From contig NZ_CP118225.1 in NCBI RefSeq assembly GCF_028768465.1, forward strand, positions 4,011,001 through 4,075,000: DNA of 64,000 bases, read 5' to 3'. Both the position numbers and the translations under genes were made by a program. Of the stretch, positions 61,055 to 64,000 are shown one piece after another. This DNA comes from Rhodopirellula sp. P2 (GTDB taxonomy: Bacteria > Planctomycetota > Planctomycetia > Pirellulales > Pirellulaceae). Position 1 is the stretch's first letter. Every line of letters begins with the position of its first letter. The notes beneath the pieces were generated by a model. That model was given only the letters and a program-made list of their open reading frames with translations, did no database searches and was not told the DNA's origin.

Positions 61055-62539
61055 GTGACACTTCGAGTGCCCCCGTTCGCCCTGGCGATCGCGATGATCG
61101 CCTGCTGCCTCGCTTCGCAAGCTCGCGCTGACCAGCCCAACATCCTGTTGATTTTCATTGATGATCTGGGGTGGAAGGACATCGGGTGCTACGGCAACGA
61201 TTTCGTTGAGACGCCCCACATCGACCAACTTGCCGCCGCAGGAATGAGGTTCACCAACTTCTATGCTTCCGGCGCGGTTTGTTCCCCGACACGGTGTGCC
61301 GTTCAATCCGGGCAGAATCAAGCTCGGATCGGAATCACCGCTCACATCCCCGGGCACTGGCGTCCGTTCGAACGAGTCATCACGCCGCAGACCACCATGG
61401 CGTTGCCGCTGGACACGGTCACAGTCGGGGAATCCATGAAGGCGGCGGGTTACACGACGGGATACGTCGGCAAGTGGCACCTGGGCAACGGCCCCGAGTT
61501 CCAGCCCGATCGCCAGGGTTATGACTTCAGCGCCGTCATCGGCGGGCCTCATCTTCCCGGTCGCTACCGAGTCCAGGGACGCTCGGATTTGAAACCCAAA
61601 CCAAATCAGTATCGCACCGATTTCGAAGCCGATGTGTGCATCGATTTCATGAAGCAAAACAAAGACCAGCCATTCTTCCTGATGCTGTCGCCGTTTGCGG
61701 TGCATATCCCGCTGGGCGCAATGTCAGAGAAGGTTCAGAAGTACGAAGCGAAGGCGAAGCAAAGCGGCCAGTCGCTGCCTCATCCGGTTTACGCCGCCAT
61801 GATCGAGCACTGCGACGACATGGTCGGGCGTTTGGTTGAGTCGCTCGATGAACTGGGCCTCTCGGATGACACCATGGTTGTGTTCACCTCCGACAACGGC
61901 GGTCTCTACCAACGATACGACTACCGAGAAGCGGCCGACGATCTGGTCAGCACGCAGGCTCCCCTGAAAGGTGAGAAGGGCTCGCTTCACGAAGGCGGCA
62001 TTCGAGTCCCCTTGATCATCTGTCATCCAGCGACCGTGAAATCAGCTGGCGTGTGCAGTGAGCCCACGATCAGTCATGACTTTTATCCCACGTTCGTTGA
62101 ATTGGCCGGAGGCGAATTGCCAGCCAACCAAACGATCGACGGTCACAGCTTATTGCCGCTGCTTTCCGATCCAGCCAGTCGCCTCGATCGGAAAGCATTG
62201 CATTGGCACTACCCGCACTATCACCATGACCGACCCGCCAGTGCCATTCGGGAACGAGAGTGGAAGCTGATTGAGTACTTGGACGGCACCGGGGACCTCG
62301 AACTTTACAACCTGGCAAACGACCTGGGCGAAACGAAGAACCTGGCCTCCGAAAAGAAGGGCCGAGCGAGCGACCTCAAACGTAAATTGACGCAGTGGAG
62401 AAGCAGCGTGATCGCCCGCACTCCGATTCCAAACCCCAACCATGACCCCGAGCGTGCTCACGAATGGTGGAACCTCAAAAGCGGCACACCTGTCCCCAGC
62501 GATGAGCGCAAACGGTTCCCAGCCACTGAAAAAGACTGA
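61055..62539 (+). CDS. Secreted sulfatase (arylsulfatase family, S1)
   Basis: The product is 494 residues from GTG 61055 (GGAA six bases upstream), giving a signal peptide ending ASQARADQ; an ATG at 61001 would add 18 residues without a signal. The sulfatase motifs are FIDDLGWKDIGCYGND, CSPTRCAVQSGQNQARIG (formylglycine Cys about residue 76), YVGKWHLGNG and FTSDNGGLYQ. Compared with the sulfatase at 9261-10754 it has extra insertions and different loop sequence, so a different sulfated glycan is likely. It has no partner gene. Confidence 0.92.
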   Translation: MTLRVPPFALAIAMIACCLASQARADQPNILLIFIDDLGWKDIGCYGNDFVETPHIDQLAAAGMRFTNFYASGAVCSPTRCAVQSGQNQARIGITAHIPGHWRPFERVITPQTTMALPLDTVTVGESMKAAGYTTGYVGKWHLGNGPEFQPDRQGYDFSAVIGGPHLPGRYRVQGRSDLKPKPNQYRTDFEADVCIDFMKQNKDQPFFLMLSPFAVHIPLGAMSEKVQKYEAKAKQSGQSLPHPVYAAMIEHCDDMVGRLVESLDELGLSDDTMVVFTSDNGGLYQRYDYREAADDLVSTQAPLKGEKGSLHEGGIRVPLIICHPATVKSAGVCSEPTISHDFYPTFVELAGGELPANQTIDGHSLLPLLSDPASRLDRKALHWHYPHYHHDRPASAIREREWKLIEYLDGTGDLELYNLANDLGETKNLASEKKGRASDLKRKLTQWRSSVIARTPIPNPNHDPERAHEWWNLKSGTPVPSDERKRFPATEKD

Positions 62540-62593
62540 GTGGCCTGGACTTGTCTTGGGCAGCGATATCGATGGTGCTGACGCAATTGGTTT

Positions 62594-62788
62594 TGTTGGC
62601 CAACGGCCTTCGACATCGTAGCCTGGGGCATCGCCCCAGGGATCGAGAATGAATGGGAATTGGTTGGCCAACGGCCAATATCAACCCAAGCGTTTTGAAA
62701 TGAATTTGGCCGTTGGCCAAAATGGGGCCGTGTTTTTCTGCTCCAGGGGCGATGCCCCTGGCTATGTTGAAAGAGGCCGTTGGCCATT
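62594..62788. repeat. Composite inverted array of intergenic palindromes
   Basis: In order: GTTGGCCAACGGCC (62595-62608); CCTGGGGCATCGCCCCAGG (62622-62640); GGTTGGCCAACGGCC (62662-62676). After a gap come TTGGCCGTTGGCCAA (62706-62720), CCAGGGGCGATGCCCCTGG (62743-62761) and GGCCGTTGGCCA (62775-62786). The second trio is the inverted order of the first, so two composite units face each other. It lies between a sulfatase and the oxidase subunit gene. Confidence 0.85.
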
Positions 62789-62815
62789 AGAGGAAAAAGC
62801 GCAACTTCAAAACAC

Positions 62816-62861
62816 GTGAGCGAGGGACTCCCCCCGATCCGGCGAATGGTCCCTCGCTCAC
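62816..62861 (-). terminator. Long hairpin, likely terminator of cytochrome oxidase subunit III
   Basis: GTGAGCGAGGGAC (62816-62828) and GTCCCTCGCTCAC (62849-62861) form a perfect 13-bp stem. On the minus strand it is followed by GTGTTTTG, a short T-run, 85 bases after the oxidase gene stop. The sequence looks like a repeated Rhodopirellula element, from memory of common predicted ORFs (TRERGTIRRIGGSPS). Confidence 0.55.
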
Positions 62862-62945
62862 GCGTCGGGTTGTGATTTTCGCCACGAAAGTGAATGAGCA
62901 GGGGAGCGGGAAACGCTTCCTCGCGTTGCCATCCGTGCATGCGGA

Positions 62946-63542
62946 CTACAGCGTGATGCCTGCGAAACCACCGGTGGTGGCCACAAACGTGCCGAGCATG
63001 CACAGCCAAACCACGTCCAAGAAGTGCCAGTACTGAGCCGCGAAATCGACGGGCCAGTGGCGTTCGTGGTCGTACTTCCCCAGGATCGATCGCACGGACA
63101 CGATCCCGAGTGCAATCACTCCGCCGGCCACATGCAGGGCGTGCAGGAATGCCAGCACCACGACCATCCCTGCGACACCTTTCCCGGTCCCGCCTTGCAT
63201 CGCGGGGCCGCCCAGCAACTCCAGCATGGCGATGTACTGGATTGCCATGAACACCACCGCGGCAATGGCACTGACCGCCAACAACGAGCCCGTCATGATG
63301 CGTTTCGAACGCCGCACCGTTCGTGTGCCCCAGTGCACCAATCCGCTGATCACGAGCAAGCACGCCGTGCTGGTGAGGAATGCATCGGGCAAGGGCGCCG
63401 ACGATTGCAAATCGCCCAGCCGACTGCTCGCGTAAATGCCGTAAAGCAGCAGACTGCTGAGGAAGAACACCAGCAGTGTTCCCAGGAACAGCCAGCCGCC
63501 TTGTTGATAGCGTCGGTCGGTCGGAAGGACACTGGTGGGCAT
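62946..63542 (-). CDS. Heme-copper oxidase subunit III family protein
   Basis: The product is 198 residues from ATG 63542 (a TTG four codons upstream is also possible). About five transmembrane helices are seen. Family motifs include FLHALHVAGGVIAL (about 134-147) and DFAAQYWHFLDVVWLCML (about 167-184), the subunit III core. Subunit III of cytochrome c or ubiquinol oxidases supports the catalytic subunit I; the short form with five helices is typical of caa3/bo-type systems. Subunits I and II are not in the window. Confidence 0.85.
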   Translation of the reverse strand: MPTSVLPTDRRYQQGGWLFLGTLLVFFLSSLLLYGIYASSRLGDLQSSAPLPDAFLTSTACLLVISGLVHWGTRTVRRSKRIMTGSLLAVSAIAAVVFMAIQYIAMLELLGGPAMQGGTGKGVAGMVVVLAFLHALHVAGGVIALGIVSVRSILGKYDHERHWPVDFAAQYWHFLDVVWLCMLGTFVATTGGFAGITL

Positions 63543-63660
63543 GAGCAACTTCAATTGGCTGGCGAAAGCGGCGGGCGTCGATTCTTTGAACCGTCACGGG
63601 CTGCCAAGTTTAACCGCTTCGCACAAAAGCCATAGTCAGTGACCACGTCGATCTGCCAAT

Positions 63661-63888
63661 TCAGGCAGCGCGGCGTTGAACCAGGTTGTCTTGCAGTGCG
63701 ATGATGGCCGCGTCGAGCGAACCCAGTGAGGCAACCAGTTGCTGGATCCCACGTGCAAACTCCGGCCGAGGGTCAAATCCCATGTCGCCAAGCAGTTCTT
63801 GGACTTCTTCGACTTCCATCTGAAGGATCAATTCTTCAGCCGTCAGTTCGTTGGCGGGCGGACGCGGGGAAGGTGAATTGGACGACAT
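63661..63888 (-). CDS. Small acidic protein, unknown
   Basis: The product is a 75-residue helical protein with ELTAEELILQMEVEEVQELL and a C-terminal helix ending NLVQRRAA. It has no signal peptide and no family was recognised. Leu/Glu-rich heptad-like spacing suggests a dimer or a protein partner. It is on the same strand as the oxidase subunit, 119 bases upstream. Confidence 0.55.
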   Translation of the reverse strand: MSSNSPSPRPPANELTAEELILQMEVEEVQELLGDMGFDPRPEFARGIQQLVASLGSLDAAIIALQDNLVQRRAA

Positions 63889-64000
63889 GTGCAGCAGCCA
63901 AGATCGATGGGAGGAAACGAGACACGGTCACCTCTGCCATCGGCAATCAACCCAGTCGGCCTTCATGGAAAAGTCCGCCCAACCGGAATAAAATCCCGCA

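Noticed and set aside
1-64000. tRNA or rRNA genes, prophage or insertion sequence
   Set aside because: No cloverleaf with a T-loop, no rRNA segments and no transposase, integrase or phage structural genes were recognised; a tRNAscan run would settle the tRNA point.

Overview
The window reads as chromosomal DNA of a marine planctomycete close to Rhodopirellula (Pirellulaceae). The evidence is gene content. There is an ECF sigma factor with a FecR-type anti-sigma protein, followed by a DUF1592 'planctomycete cytochrome', a Tat-exported DUF1552 protein and a sulfatase. There is also a second sulfatase, a PVC-type heme-binding CxxCH protein, a DUF1559 pilin-like protein, a PEP-CTERM protein, a fused SecDF and a caspase-like protease. 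The assignment is inferred from families, not from an alignment.

Layout. 1-1670: end of an ABC exporter (ATPase and FtsX-type permease). 1788-10754: secreted beta-helix protein, then the sigma/FecR/DUF1592/DUF1552/sulfatase series. 11045-19262 (minus): a heavy-metal efflux operon (outer-membrane factor, His/Cys-rich secreted protein, membrane-fusion protein, RND pump, His-rich lipoprotein). 19955-23194: a possible 44-residue ORF overlapping a GH20 hexosaminidase, then a convergent exported HAD protein. 23195-25136: a gene-poor stretch holding decayed pieces of a restriction locus (DUF1016 and HsdR fragments), a dispersed repeat, and a near-consensus promoter feeding a cobalamin riboswitch. 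25137-27602: the riboswitch-linked DUF4465/PEP-CTERM protein, tail to tail with a caspase-like protease carrying an EF-hand. 27730-36934 (minus): asparagine synthase, the compact phoH-pgpH-ybeY-corC operon, cdsA and tpx. 37616-43327: recO, bamD-like/lptE, an AEC transporter, a TPR protein and DUF1559. 43421-48253 (minus): GNAT, DHDPS-family, thioredoxin-like, ruvA, nusB and an A-type Fe-S carrier. 48721-56986: Gfo/Idh/MocA oxidoreductase, then ThuA and the PVC heme protein joined at an A9 slippery site, ppnP and a DegT-type aminotransferase. 57073-63888: yajC-secDF, a sulfatase, palindromic intergenic repeats, cytochrome oxidase subunit III and a small unknown protein.

Main points of interest. 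(1) The ThuA gene ends at an A_AAA_AAG slippery heptamer. A -1 shift there would fuse it in frame to the heme-binding protein, which has no signal peptide of its own although its c-type heme needs export. (2) A promoter and cobalamin riboswitch lie ahead of an exported DUF4465 protein, which suggests a planctomycete surface B12-binding protein comparable to BtuH of Bacteroides. (3) A 128-129 bp intergenic repeat occurs three times, with terminal inverted repeats that differ between copies by paired changes in both arms. (4) A composite inverted array of GGCCAACGGCC and CCAGGGGC palindromes lies near 62.6-62.8 kb. No tRNA, rRNA, CRISPR array, intact insertion sequence or prophage was seen.
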